64,000 bases of DNA from Promethearchaeota archaeon (GCA_016933055.1 JAFGBS010000019.1:62001-126000); one strand, 5' to 3'; shown: positions 17,484 to 26,531, counted from the first letter of the stretch. Numbers and translations are program-made. The notes: generated from the letters alone by a model not told the origin.

Positions 17484-18125
17484 TTAGACAATTTCCAAAA
17501 ATGACTTTATTTCTTTTTCTGTTAAATGCATCGTCCTAGTTCCATCAACATGCTTGACCAACCCTTTCTCTTCATAGAATCTAATTACGGGACCAGCGTT
17601 TTCTTCATATGTATCAATTCTTTTATTCATCGTCTCTTCCGTGTCATCACTGCGATGGACTAATTTTGCACCACATATATCACAGATTCCTTCTTTTTTG
17701 GGTGGTATGCTGAATTTATTATAGATTGCATTACATTCGGGACAAGAGATTCTTCCTAAGACTCGGTTCAATAGTTCTTGTCGTGGAACATCCAAAACCA
17801 ATACAACCTCTGCCGGAGCGATCTCTTCCAACTTCTCTGCTTGACTTAAGGTGCGTGGAAATCCATCTAATAAATATCCGTAATTCTTAACATCATCCCT
17901 TTTAAGACGATCTTCCACCATATCAATCACTAACTCATCCGGTACCAATTTTCCACTATCCATATATTCTTTCGCTTTAAGTCCAAGGGGTGTTTCATTT
18001 TTTTTATTCTCTCGTAAAATATCACCTGTAGAAATATGAGGAATTTGGGGTAAGATCTTCTTAATTTTTCCCGCTAAAGTGCCCTTTCCTGCAGCAGGGG
18101 CACCAAAAAGCACTATTTGTTTCAT
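17484..18125 (-). CDS. adk: Adenylate kinase with zinc-binding LID
   Basis: The 213-residue enzyme has the P-loop GAPAAGKGT, the AMP-binding ISTGDILREN and LDGFPRTLSQAEKLE segments, and a long LID domain carrying CPEC and CDIC, a four-Cys zinc site. This is the long bacterial-type adenylate kinase, unlike the short trimeric archaeal AdkA. It interconverts ATP plus AMP and two ADP. Its 5' end is divergent from the beta-helix protein gene at 18241. The family is certain; the lineage of acquisition cannot be read from sequence alone. Confidence 0.94.
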   Translation of the reverse strand: MKQIVLFGAPAAGKGTLAGKIKKILPQIPHISTGDILRENKKNETPLGLKAKEYMDSGKLVPDELVIDMVEDRLKRDDVKNYGYLLDGFPRTLSQAEKLEEIAPAEVVLVLDVPRQELLNRVLGRISCPECNAIYNKFSIPPKKEGICDICGAKLVHRSDDTEETMNKRIDTYEENAGPVIRFYEEKGLVKHVDGTRTMHLTEKEIKSFLEIV

Positions 18126-18207
18126 CTTTACTAATCTCTAATTTTCTTCTAAAATTGATAAGGAACTAGTACCATCATTTATAGAATTTTCTTCCCTAAG
18201 CAACAAG

Positions 18208-18217
18208 CTTTTTAAAG
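18208..18217 (+). promoter_or_regulatory. TATA-like element for the beta-helix protein operon
   Basis: The box ctttttaaag lies about 25-33 bases before ATG 18241. It is too close to the upstream in-frame ATG 18220 for that codon to be in the transcript. This decides for a leaderless start at 18241. Confidence 0.4.
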
Positions 18218-18240
18218 CAATGCGGAAGCTTTCTCTACAT

Positions 18241-19071
18241 ATGTCGAGTAATTCCAATAATCGTAGAGCAAAATTACAATTCCCAATCTATATCGGCTTA
18301 TGGATTCCTTATTACTTGTTGAGTATTGCTCCCGCGATTATTTTAGTAGCGTTATATTGTTATTATCTTCTTTTTCCATTGTTCAATTCTTCTATTGTCT
18401 TTACATGGAGTCAATCTTTAGTATTTTTTATTACTCCCCTCGTATTGCTCGCACTTTATCTCTTCAAACTGTTTTGTTCTGCAACCATGGCAAAGTTCTA
18501 CTATTGGATGTTCAACAAAATCCGACCCAGAAAAGAGATGATAAATGCATTACCACGAGGGGAGACCGCACCTGATGTTCAAATGTATTGGACGCGGAAC
18601 TTTTTTTTACGGCTTATTAAATGGGAGTTTACCAAATGCCCATTTCCATGGTTGGTGAACTGGATGTTTAATTATGTTGGTTCCACCAAAATAGGAAAAG
18701 GTGCCGTTATAGATAAACCGGGGTATATCTGCCAAGAGTATCTTGAATTAGGGAAAAATTGTTATATTGGTCCGATGTCGGCTCAAAGTACACATGTCAA
18801 TGAGGGTGTCTATGGAGGGTTTTCCCTAAAGAGAATCGTAATGGCAAACAACTCAGTATTATGCACACGTTGTATGATCGGCCCTGGAGTAGAAATTGGT
18901 GAAAATACACAGATATTACCTATGAGTGGAATAACAAAATTCACAAAACTTAAGCCAGATTCAACTTATTACGGACTACCGGTAGGACGAATATCAGATA
19001 AGCGCTTCCAGAAATTCGTACAACTCCCTAGTGAATTGAAAAATACCACTAAGGAGGAACCCTCAAAATGA
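18241..19071 (+). CDS. Membrane-anchored left-handed beta-helix protein 1
   Basis: The roughly 276-residue product has two long hydrophobic segments in its first 90 residues (about 12-40 and 57-80). An amphipathic region follows, then hexapeptide-like turns (IGKGAVIDKPG, LGKNCYIGP, IGPGVEIGENTQILP) that form a short left-handed beta-helix. The arrangement resembles the membrane-bound acyltransferase-like modules found at the C-terminus of Pls-type NRPS-like proteins. The substrate is unknown. The start is taken at ATG 18241 from the position of the TATA-like box. It overlaps the next, related gene by four bases. Confidence 0.65.
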   Translation: MSSNSNNRRAKLQFPIYIGLWIPYYLLSIAPAIILVALYCYYLLFPLFNSSIVFTWSQSLVFFITPLVLLALYLFKLFCSATMAKFYYWMFNKIRPRKEMINALPRGETAPDVQMYWTRNFFLRLIKWEFTKCPFPWLVNWMFNYVGSTKIGKGAVIDKPGYICQEYLELGKNCYIGPMSAQSTHVNEGVYGGFSLKRIVMANNSVLCTRCMIGPGVEIGENTQILPMSGITKFTKLKPDSTYYGLPVGRISDKRFQKFVQLPSELKNTTKEEPSK

Positions 19072-19892
19072 GTTCAATGCCTGCTACATTACAAGGTGGA
19101 CCAGTAACCACAAACACATTAGCAAAAGGATGGTACATATTCCTTCACATCCTCTTAATCTGGTTGTCAGCTCTACCACCATTGTTTCTTATTTGGGTGA
19201 GAATTCGCCTTGTTTCATCTATAACGTGGGTGTTTTTTCTATCACTACCGATATTTGTTGTAGCTTGGTATTTTGTGTGGTTATTCAGTGCAATTTTTTT
19301 CAGTAAGCTCTCTCTGGTCATCATAACTCTTATTCATAAACCTCGGGAAGGATATTTTCCACGTACTCCGAAAAACAATGATTACAGATTTTGGTCTTTA
19401 CGAGCCACAGTGAAGAAGTTCGCTTTTTTTATCTGTCATAATTTTCCCCTGCCTTGGTTAGATATAATTGCTTTTAAATGGTTTGGTGTTAAGGTATCGA
19501 TGAGTACTTCTTTATTTGATGCCTGGGTAGATTCAGAATTTATTGAGATTGGGAAACACACGATGATTGGTCAAGGAAGTGTGCTTATGAGTTCTATGGT
19601 GACACGAGATTGGTTAATTCTTCGAAAAATTAGAATTGGTGATCATTGCGTAATTGGGGGTTATTCGGTAGTAGCCCCTGGGACGGTAATTGAGGATAAT
19701 GTCGTACTTGCGGTACATTCTTCCACATCTGTCGGTCAAACTCTCGAATCGGATTGGGTATACATAGGACAACCTGCAAAAAAATACAAGAAGAATGAAT
19801 TCATGTCGATAGAAGAAAGTGATGAATGGCTAGAGAAAAAGAAATACAAATATGAGAATTCGAAATCCAACGAATTCGACATACCATCATAA
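19068..19892 (+). CDS. Membrane-anchored left-handed beta-helix protein 2
   Basis: The 274-residue product repeats the plan of its neighbour: two hydrophobic segments near residues 22-45 and 52-85, a conserved-looking NFPLPWLDIIAFKWFGVKV linker, then hexapeptide turns (IEIGKHTMIGQGSVLMS, IGDHCVIGGYSVVAPGTVIEDN). A GGAGG Shine-Dalgarno site lies about seven bases before ATG 19068, and the start overlaps the preceding stop as ATGA. The two probably act together, perhaps as a heteromeric acyltransferase-like unit at the membrane. The hexapeptide repeat is visible, but the chemistry is unknown. Confidence 0.65.
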   Translation: MSSMPATLQGGPVTTNTLAKGWYIFLHILLIWLSALPPLFLIWVRIRLVSSITWVFFLSLPIFVVAWYFVWLFSAIFFSKLSLVIITLIHKPREGYFPRTPKNNDYRFWSLRATVKKFAFFICHNFPLPWLDIIAFKWFGVKVSMSTSLFDAWVDSEFIEIGKHTMIGQGSVLMSSMVTRDWLILRKIRIGDHCVIGGYSVVAPGTVIEDNVVLAVHSSTSVGQTLESDWVYIGQPAKKYKKNEFMSIEESDEWLEKKKYKYENSKSNEFDIPS

Positions 19893-19958
19893 AAAGAAAA
19901 ACCTAAGCAATAAAGATATGAATCATTGAGATTAGTATCAATATAGGAAAGCATTATC

Positions 19959-21251
19959 ATGTCTATGACTCAAAAAATCCTAAGTACTCATATAGTGAAG
20001 GATGACTCCACATCCCCCGTGATTCCCGAGATTGGAGAAATTATTGAGGTAGAAATTGACGTAATAATGGTGCATGAGCAACTAGGGGGGAGAATTGCTC
20101 CCGAATATGAGAAATTAGGATTAGATTACATAAAACACCCGGAACGAGTAGTATTTATCTTGGATCACTGGGTCCCTTCTCCTACAATCGACGCATCTAA
20201 TATGCATATCCGAGCTAATGAATTTGCAAAAAAATATAAAATCGAAAATATTCTCGGTGAAAATAAGGGGATTTGCCATACAGTTCTTCCCGAGCAAGGA
20301 TTCATAGCACCTGGAATGATTGCAATTGGTTCAGATAGCCATACTACAACATATGGTGCGTTCAATTGCTTTTCCACCGGTGTGGGAGCTACCGATATCT
20401 GTAATGCCTTTGCTACAGGGACTTTGTGGTTTAAGGTACCCGAACCCTTACATCTAATTATCAAGAAATCCACTTTTGAGAAAGGGGTCTTTGCGAAAGA
20501 CTTGGCATTAAGTTTGCTCGAAGAATATGGAGTTGACGATTTAATTTATCAAGCAATGGAATTTAGCGGTCCTGGGTTGCGGAACTTAACCATATCTTCA
20601 CGAGTCACCCTAGCAAACATGAGTGTTGAGATGGGTGCGAAAAATGCGATATTTGAATTTGATTCGATTACAGAAAATTGGTTATTGCAGAATTCTTACT
20701 ATCTATCGCGTCATGGAGAGCATTTTAATTCTATCTCTTGTGACGAAATTGTGGAAGGAAAATCTAAGACCATCGATCTCTCAACTATCCAACCCATGAT
20801 AGCGAAACCTTACAGCCCTGACAATGTAAGTGAAGTAAATGACTGTATCGGAATTGAAATCGATCAAGGTTTTATTGGTAGCTGCACTAATGGAAGTTTG
20901 GAAGACCTCCGCTCTGCTGCTTACATCCTTAAGGGACACACTGTTCATCCGGATACTCGATGTGTGGTGATTCCGGCATCCGCTGAAATTTATCTAGAAG
21001 CAATGCGGGAAGGATTAATTGAGATTTTCATGAAAGCTGGATGTATTGTTGGCCCATCTACGTGCGGTCCATGCTTTGGGGGTCACATGGGAGTGTTGGG
21101 AGATAATGAAGTTTGCATTAGTACCACCAATCGGAACTTTCGAGGAAGGATGGGATCTTATAGTGCTCAAGTATATCTCGCCTCCCCGGCAACCGTGGCA
21201 GCATCCGTTATACAAGGGAAAATAACATCTCCCTCAACTTACATGGAGTGA
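19959..21251 (+). CDS. leuC: 3-Isopropylmalate dehydratase / homoaconitase large subunit
   Basis: The 430-residue aconitase-family protein has the three cluster cysteines, one in FIGSCTNGS at about residue 307 and two in STCGPCFGG near 368-371, which hold a 4Fe-4S cluster. The TNRNFRGRMG substrate-binding segment and AIGSDSHTTTYGA are also present. The length fits the archaeal LeuC type. It isomerises 2-isopropylmalate in leucine synthesis; a homoaconitase role is the main alternative, because archaeal enzymes of this group differ mainly in the small subunit. No leuA or leuB is in the window. Confidence 0.92.
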   Translation: MSMTQKILSTHIVKDDSTSPVIPEIGEIIEVEIDVIMVHEQLGGRIAPEYEKLGLDYIKHPERVVFILDHWVPSPTIDASNMHIRANEFAKKYKIENILGENKGICHTVLPEQGFIAPGMIAIGSDSHTTTYGAFNCFSTGVGATDICNAFATGTLWFKVPEPLHLIIKKSTFEKGVFAKDLALSLLEEYGVDDLIYQAMEFSGPGLRNLTISSRVTLANMSVEMGAKNAIFEFDSITENWLLQNSYYLSRHGEHFNSISCDEIVEGKSKTIDLSTIQPMIAKPYSPDNVSEVNDCIGIEIDQGFIGSCTNGSLEDLRSAAYILKGHTVHPDTRCVVIPASAEIYLEAMREGLIEIFMKAGCIVGPSTCGPCFGGHMGVLGDNEVCISTTNRNFRGRMGSYSAQVYLASPATVAASVIQGKITSPSTYME

Positions 21252-21259
21252 AACGCAAG

Positions 21260-21760
21260 ATGAACACCATCACAGGTAAAGTTTGGGTTTTTGGGGATTT
21301 TATTGATACAGATCTTATCATTCCTCATGCCTATCTGGCTACTTCTGATCCTTCAGAATTAACTAAACATGCTTTTGAAAGTATATATGAAAATTTTTAT
21401 CAAAAAGTGAAACGCGGCGATATTATAATCGCTGGGAAAAACTTCGGAACGGGTTCGTCCAGGGAGGAAGCAGTATTTGTGCTAAAGCAAATGGGTATAG
21501 CTGCTGTGATTGCAGAATCATTTGCACGTATATATTATCGAAATCTCATAAACTTAGGAATATTAGCAATTCAAATAGAGAACATAACTCATGCAGTGAA
21601 AAATGGTGACATTATAACGATAGATTGCAGAAATGGCACGTTACAAAATACTACCACTTCAGAAACATTCATATTTCCGTCTTTTCCCTCATTCATAGTG
21701 AATCTAATTGAAAAAGGGGGGACTATACATTTCCTGAAAGAAAAATTAGGGAAACATTAA
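21260..21760 (+). CDS. leuD: 3-Isopropylmalate dehydratase / homoaconitase small subunit
   Basis: The roughly 166-residue swivel-domain protein has VWVFGDFIDTDLIIPHAYL, the GKNFGTGSSREEAV substrate loop, and AESFARIYYRNLINLG, which are standard LeuD signatures. It completes the dehydratase with LeuC. GTG 21248 overlaps the leuC stop, while ATG 21260 has a GGAG about ten bases upstream, so ATG is preferred. The 3' end overlaps the convergent HD-domain gene by 15 bp. The YLATSDP segment between strands is where isopropylmalate and homoaconitate enzymes differ, and it does not settle the substrate here. Confidence 0.92.
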   Translation: MNTITGKVWVFGDFIDTDLIIPHAYLATSDPSELTKHAFESIYENFYQKVKRGDIIIAGKNFGTGSSREEAVFVLKQMGIAAVIAESFARIYYRNLINLGILAIQIENITHAVKNGDIITIDCRNGTLQNTTTSETFIFPSFPSFIVNLIEKGGTIHFLKEKLGKH

Positions 21761-22321
21761 CTTATAAATAAAAATCTCGAGATCTTCTACTCTTTTTTTG
21801 GAACGCAATAAAAATTCATTTTCTCCGTAGCGAGCAAACCAATTTTTGAATCTTTGCTCGATTGAGACTTGTTGAACTCCGATAAAATATTTATCTGCTA
21901 AACAGACGATCTTTTCTTCAACAGATTCAGGAAAATAATCCTTTGGAGGTAATCCGAACTCTTTTGCCTCCTCCTTTGAAATTCCTCCTAATATATGAGT
22001 TTCTGCTATCCGAGCTAATTGTTCGCTGAATTTTAACTCTTCTCTGATGATTTGCCCTCCAATCACCGCATGATCATAATCATGGGAACGTACACGACCG
22101 ATATCATGTAATATTGCCCCAATACGAACAAGTTTAAAATTTACGGGAGCAGCACTAATCTTAGTAGCAAATTTTATCGCTTTTCGGGACACTGCTAAAA
22201 CGTGGTTGACAATATTTTTGGATAGATTCATCTCCTGCAAAATTTTGATTGCTTCCGTTTTTGAGGGAATATAGCCGATAACTGCAGTTCCGCTTAAATC
22301 ATCATCTTCAAAATAGTGCAT
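21746..22321 (-). CDS. HD-domain phosphohydrolase
   Basis: The 191-residue protein has the HD metal-binding set: a first His in the helix VNHVLAVSRKA, the HD pair in ILHDIGRVRSHDYDHA, and a later Asp in VCLADKYF. The SHDYDHAVIGG segment is typical of archaeal HDIG-type proteins and of the HD group acting on nucleotides or cyclic phosphates. The exact substrate is not predictable. It converges on leuD with a 15-bp overlap and is followed upstream by the membrane-protein and regulator pair on the same strand, with a 51-bp gap that may or may not break the operon. Confidence 0.8.
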   Translation of the reverse strand: MHYFEDDDLSGTAVIGYIPSKTEAIKILQEMNLSKNIVNHVLAVSRKAIKFATKISAAPVNFKLVRIGAILHDIGRVRSHDYDHAVIGGQIIREELKFSEQLARIAETHILGGISKEEAKEFGLPPKDYFPESVEEKIVCLADKYFIGVQQVSIEQRFKNWFARYGENEFLLRSKKRVEDLEIFIYKLMFP

Positions 22322-22372
22322 CCAAATAACTCCGTGATCTATCGAATATTCAGAAAGCCTAAAATGTTTTGC

Positions 22373-23038
22373 TTATAGCTTTAATTCGGTGAATATGTCT
22401 TTCTCAAAACTCTTGATTCGGACTAATTTTTTATTCCATTTAATAAAATGGTACCATTGATATACCATATACACGAGTAGAATGAACACCGATGCTCCAT
22501 TCAGATACCATGTTACTTTCGCGAAACCTTCTAAAGCTAAGGAAAGCGACATACCTATAATAAAGAAATCAAATCCCCAGATTAGATAGACGATTGAAAC
22601 CAAATTTAATAAAATAAATAAGGTTCTAGTATTCTGCATATAAGAGATGATACTATAAAAGATATTAGTCAAAGATGTCCGTGACATTTGCTTTTCTACA
22701 GGTAAAGGCACATTTTTTGGATAATATTTTTGTTTTTGGTACTCATGGAACTCATTTTTCCATTTTTTCAGAAATATGAATTGCCCCATCGCAAAAATGG
22801 TCAGTATTGTAAAAATTACTAGAGGAATGATAATATCGACCAACCTACGAATCAAGATCCAATTTTTAATGATAGCAAGCATTACGAAAGAAAAATTGAC
22901 CAGATTTACAGCAATACAATAGGTTGGAAAAATGCCACTCCAAAGCAAATACATCTGCTCTCGGATAATATAGTTAAAACTATTTCGGAGAAGATCTTCG
23001 TATTTTTCCTTTCTATTGCTTTCTTTATTCTTTGACAT
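22373..23038 (-). CDS. Hypothetical membrane protein in operon with a regulator
   Basis: The 221-residue product has about five hydrophobic segments, with basic stretches between them (KKWKNEFHEYQKQKYYPKN). The segments begin near residues 30, 67, 122, 150 and 185. No family is recognised. It starts three bases after the stop of the winged-helix regulator gene, so the two are surely co-transcribed. Small regulator-plus-membrane-protein pairs often form sensory or efflux-control units, but nothing here identifies a substrate. It ends with a charged C-terminus (KKLVRIKSFEKDIFTELKL), probably cytoplasmic. Confidence 0.65.
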   Translation of the reverse strand: MSKNKESNRKEKYEDLLRNSFNYIIREQMYLLWSGIFPTYCIAVNLVNFSFVMLAIIKNWILIRRLVDIIIPLVIFTILTIFAMGQFIFLKKWKNEFHEYQKQKYYPKNVPLPVEKQMSRTSLTNIFYSIISYMQNTRTLFILLNLVSIVYLIWGFDFFIIGMSLSLALEGFAKVTWYLNGASVFILLVYMVYQWYHFIKWNKKLVRIKSFEKDIFTELKL

Positions 23039-23041
23039 TTA

Positions 23042-23335
23042 TCACTCATCCTCTAATAATTCACTATTGATTTTAACGAACCATTCATACCGAGTTTTTC
23101 CTAATTCTGTGATATTATAACGAATTTTCATCCGTTCTTTCCCCCATGATTCCTCAAAACATGCAATATATCCTGCAGATTCCATTTTGTTGAGATATTT
23201 TTCTGCAGTTGAAGTTTTCAATCCACAAATTTCGATTAGATGGGATTTAACTACTCCTTCACCGGGTTGATCATCTAACAAGGACTCCAGTATATTTTGA
23301 ATGATCATGTTTGAAGTTCGATAGTTATTTCCCAT
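23042..23335 (-). CDS. Winged-helix transcriptional regulator
   Basis: The 97-residue protein is a single winged-helix domain. An N-terminal helix leads to the helix-turn-helix (GEGVVKSHLIEICGLKTSTAEKYLNKMESAGYI), followed by a wing (WGKERMKIRYNITELGKTRYEWF). It is of the archaeal PadR/ArsR-like size class without an effector domain. It is divergent from the exported-protein gene at 23474, and the gap holds two adjoining palindromes that would be natural operators for it. Autoregulation together with control of the divergent gene is inferred. Confidence 0.75.
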   Translation of the reverse strand: MGNNYRTSNMIIQNILESLLDDQPGEGVVKSHLIEICGLKTSTAEKYLNKMESAGYIACFEESWGKERMKIRYNITELGKTRYEWFVKINSELLEDE

Positions 23336-23362
23336 AAGAAAATCACTTTGGTTAAGTTTTAT

Positions 23363-23387
23363 GGACCATTGGTCCGAAACCTTTCGG
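23363..23387. promoter_or_regulatory. Two overlapping palindromes, candidate operator
   Basis: GGACCATTGGTCC at 23363-23375 and CCGAAACCTTTCGG at 23374-23387 are nearly perfect palindromes sharing two bases. They lie 28 bp upstream of the regulator ATG at 23335 and about 15 bp before a TATA-like gatttatattg that would serve the divergent gene. The G/C-rich arms stand out from the A/T-rich surroundings. Binding by the adjacent winged-helix regulator is inferred. Confidence 0.5.
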
Positions 23388-23401
23388 AACTTTGGTCTAC
23401 A

Positions 23402-23412
23402 ACGATTTATAT
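23402..23412 (+). promoter_or_regulatory. TATA-like element for the exported-protein gene
   Basis: The A/T-rich box gatttatattg lies between the palindromic operator candidate and the ATG at 23474, which implies a leader of about 35-45 bases. A GAGG Shine-Dalgarno-like site near 23462-23465 precedes the ATG. Confidence 0.35.
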
Positions 23413-23473
23413 TGTCCAGCTCGATATGTCATAATACTAGTTTTTAAGTAAAAAAGTTATTGAGGATAACAAA

Positions 23474-25093
23474 ATGAAAAAAACAACTAAACTATTATTT
23501 ACACTGGTACTCACTTGCCTATCCCTGCTAACTGTTGAGATAGGAACGTTTGTACTTGCCATTCCTCCCACAGATACGCATTTCCAATCCTATACGGGAC
23601 ATAGCTTGAGTGAAGATTCTTGGAATTTGATTTATGATGTGATTGGGGATCAAGTAGTAACTGATTATTCCCCCGGACCTTTTGCGGAAAATATTACATA
23701 TGGGCTTACTGATGATCGACTAATAACAGATGCAAATTTTTACGTGGCATATACGAATTTTGGACAAATACAATCTATGTATATCGCGAATCAAAATATC
23801 ACTCTATCTACACTTAATGCTACCAAATATGGATGCTCTCCATATCAGTTGATGATAAATCATTTTCATACTGCCGGAGATTTAGAAGTATTTACAATTA
23901 ACACTTTCATGGGCTTACTTGCATATCGTGAGAACGCAACTGTTCGAAACGGAATACCAAATATGAATGAAGAAATGTATCTTGGGTGGACTGCATATAG
24001 TGAACTCTTCAAACATTTATTTAATGAAGGTTTAGAGCGATCGGGAGTTCCCGAGCCCCATCGATTTAACCCTCTTCAGCGAACATCTGGTACACCCATT
24101 CAGATGACGGAAGAAACCGTAGATAATGAAATCACCTATCGATATGGGATGACATATGAAGATATCTTTGTCGTCTGGCAAGAAATTGAGGTAAATACAA
24201 TCAGTTTAAACGATACGGATCGATTAAATTATGTCAATGTAGTAGAACGTGTATCAGCCTTTGGTGTGTTGGATAGTTTAAACTATACATATGAAGTGAA
24301 AGGAATTAATTCAGAATCGGGTGAAGCTAACGTATCTACTACAACTTCATATGAAATTGGAGAATTCTCTCAGTTATGGATTATGGATGATACTCCAACG
24401 GTAGCTGTTCATTTTGGGGGTTATAATTACACCTACATAACCGGTAGACCAATGGCGTATTATAATGAGACTAGCAGTATCACCGATCGTTTAGATGGCG
24501 ATGCAACGATTCCCGGTTTTAGTCTGGCAGTGGCTAATTATGCGAATTTATTTGTATTAGGTGTTCGACCTCCCGAGCGAGTCCTACGAGATGATGAGAA
24601 TATCGAATTTAATCCAGATTCGGATCGCAATATCACTCGTTCCGAAATCATGTTGCGTGCTCGCCGGAAATTGGTTAAAGCATTTGAAATTAGTTTTAAG
24701 GGAAAGGAAACATATATTTTGGATGGAGATATTGGTAATCCTAAACAAGCAATCAACGTAATTGTCGCTAATACAAAAATGAGAAATCCTATGGCGACTC
24801 ATCTTTATTCAATAGCCTCAAGTTTCATAGAACGAGTCTTCAGAACTATATATAGAGACTTTGGTACCGATGAACAGAATTTGATTATATATAATTCAGA
24901 ATCTCTCTTCTATTTGACATGTTTTCCAGAGTGGGGAGGAAAATCCATAATTAATGATCCAACATTCACCGTGTTCGGAAATCTCGGAGCGTTCCTTGGA
25001 ATTCCTGGTATGCAAATCGGATTAATAATTATTCTATCATTAGTAGCTGTAACAGCAGTATATTTTGTTTTGCGTAGAAAACGCAAGATATAA
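23474..25093 (+). CDS. Exported, C-terminally membrane-anchored surface protein
   Basis: The 539-residue product starts with a signal peptide (lysine-rich start, then LLFTLVLTCLSLLTVEIG, likely cut near VLA). It has a long polar ectodomain with many N-x-S/T sequons, and ends in a transmembrane segment (IGLIIILSLVAVTAVYFVL) followed by RRKRK, the stop-transfer layout of a type I surface protein. No enzymatic motif or known domain is recognised. The AglB oligosaccharyltransferase in this window would be able to glycosylate it. The gene is divergent from the winged-helix regulator and may be under its control. Confidence 0.7.
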   Translation: MKKTTKLLFTLVLTCLSLLTVEIGTFVLAIPPTDTHFQSYTGHSLSEDSWNLIYDVIGDQVVTDYSPGPFAENITYGLTDDRLITDANFYVAYTNFGQIQSMYIANQNITLSTLNATKYGCSPYQLMINHFHTAGDLEVFTINTFMGLLAYRENATVRNGIPNMNEEMYLGWTAYSELFKHLFNEGLERSGVPEPHRFNPLQRTSGTPIQMTEETVDNEITYRYGMTYEDIFVVWQEIEVNTISLNDTDRLNYVNVVERVSAFGVLDSLNYTYEVKGINSESGEANVSTTTSYEIGEFSQLWIMDDTPTVAVHFGGYNYTYITGRPMAYYNETSSITDRLDGDATIPGFSLAVANYANLFVLGVRPPERVLRDDENIEFNPDSDRNITRSEIMLRARRKLVKAFEISFKGKETYILDGDIGNPKQAINVIVANTKMRNPMATHLYSIASSFIERVFRTIYRDFGTDEQNLIIYNSESLFYLTCFPEWGGKSIINDPTFTVFGNLGAFLGIPGMQIGLIIILSLVAVTAVYFVLRRKRKI

Positions 25094-25106
25094 TTTTTTT
25101 TTTATA

Positions 25107-26213
25107 TCACAAATAATCTGTAATTTGAGTTTGAATTTTAGATGCATCTTGTTCTAGGTTAGAAAATCGAATTCCAATTAACCGGATTTTGGAATTTCTG
25201 TCTTGTGTGTATTTTCTTGAGAAATGATTAAACATCCCTTGTAATTTTTTTTCAACCAACAACTTGTCCCTAAAAGGGACCTTCAGAGTTTTTGAACGAG
25301 TATAAGTGGCAAATCCACTTAAACGAATCTTTAATGTTATGGTGCTATAGCGATATTTTTGTTTTTCCAATATTTCATGGATTCGAGAATTTAATTCATG
25401 TATTTTTTGGAGTATAATTTCGTGATCGGTCACATCTTCAGTAAAAGTTCGCTCTTTGCCGATGCTTTTTCTGTTATAAAATTCACCAACGGGACGAGAA
25501 TCATTTCCCCCGATCACATTCCATATCCACACTCCATGGTCACCGAAAAATGCCACCAGATTGCTTAATCCGGTTTTATAAAGATCATTGATAGTATATA
25601 TTCCCTTTTTATGAAACCCAAGTTTTGATTTTTTTCCGATCCCCGGAATTTTGGTTATATCCATTGGGTTGAGAAATTCTTGAATTTTTTGGGGTTCTAC
25701 TATTGTAATACCATTCGGTTTATTGAAATCCGAGGCAATTTTTGCAATGGATTTAGTACTCGATATTCCAATGGAGCATGTGATACCCACCCGCTCAAGA
25801 ATTGTTTTTTGGATAGATTCCGCAAGTGTGTATGCATCTTGGTAACTTCCACAAGATCTAGTAAAATCCATATAGGCTTCATCAATACTCGCCTGTTGAA
25901 ATTCTATTTGATAGGATTTAAGAATAGACATGACCTGATAGGAAACCTTTTGGTATTTTTCATAATTCCCTCGCAGATACACTCCATGGGAGCATAATTT
26001 ATATGCTTGTGAAATAGGCATTGCACTGTGCAAACCGTACTTTCGTGCTTCATAGGAACATGTTGTTACTACTCCCCTCCCCTTTCCCTCCTTAGGGTCT
26101 GCTCCAATTATCACAGGAATCCCTTGTAACTTTGGATCATCCCGAATCTCTACTGCAGCGAAGAATGCATCTAGATCAAGATGAAAAATTATTCGTTGGT
26201 TAACTGTCATCAT
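25107..26213 (-). CDS. dinB: DNA polymerase IV (Y-family, DinB/Dpo4)
   Basis: The 368-residue translesion polymerase has the metal-binding DLDAFFAAVE motif, the steric region TTCSYEARKYGLHSAMP, the catalytic SIDEAYMD, the helix-hairpin-helix segment ITKIPGIGKKSKLG, and a C-terminal little-finger domain. It copies past DNA lesions. The last eight residues, QTQITDYL, match a PCNA-interacting box (Q-x-x-I-x-x-aromatic-hydrophobic). The gene converges on the exported-protein gene, with a 13-bp gap. The length is slightly above that of Sulfolobus Dpo4, within the family range. Confidence 0.94.
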   Translation of the reverse strand: MMTVNQRIIFHLDLDAFFAAVEIRDDPKLQGIPVIIGADPKEGKGRGVVTTCSYEARKYGLHSAMPISQAYKLCSHGVYLRGNYEKYQKVSYQVMSILKSYQIEFQQASIDEAYMDFTRSCGSYQDAYTLAESIQKTILERVGITCSIGISSTKSIAKIASDFNKPNGITIVEPQKIQEFLNPMDITKIPGIGKKSKLGFHKKGIYTINDLYKTGLSNLVAFFGDHGVWIWNVIGGNDSRPVGEFYNRKSIGKERTFTEDVTDHEIILQKIHELNSRIHEILEKQKYRYSTITLKIRLSGFATYTRSKTLKVPFRDKLLVEKKLQGMFNHFSRKYTQDRNSKIRLIGIRFSNLEQDASKIQTQITDYL

Positions 26214-26531
26214 ATTAGAATTCCATACTCGATCAATATTTGAAATGATAATTTACTAAAGAGTGTGTGAGCACTTTTTACCTTTAATTCAAATATGATG
26301 GAGTGGGTTGATGGTAAGAAAATTCTAACTAACGACTTTATAGCGCGTACCGAATGGATCGCAATTTTATTGTTCTGAGGAAAAAAGGTTTTTTAATTAA
26401 CCGAGACAAAGAAGAATAATCCGAAGAATACCATCGAAAGAGACAAAATATTATTCTCTGAGATGCACTATTCTTGTATCAAAACATTTAAACAAAATCA
26501 GAATCTTGTTAGAATTTAGGTGTTAAAGAAC
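26214..26531. other. Intergenic region upstream of the CD36-like pair
   Basis: About 320 bases without a gene. A TATA-like catttaaac near 26485-26493 would serve the downstream gene, and AGGTG at 26518-26522 is a Shine-Dalgarno-like site before ATG 26532. I saw no RNA gene or repeat. Confidence 0.4.
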
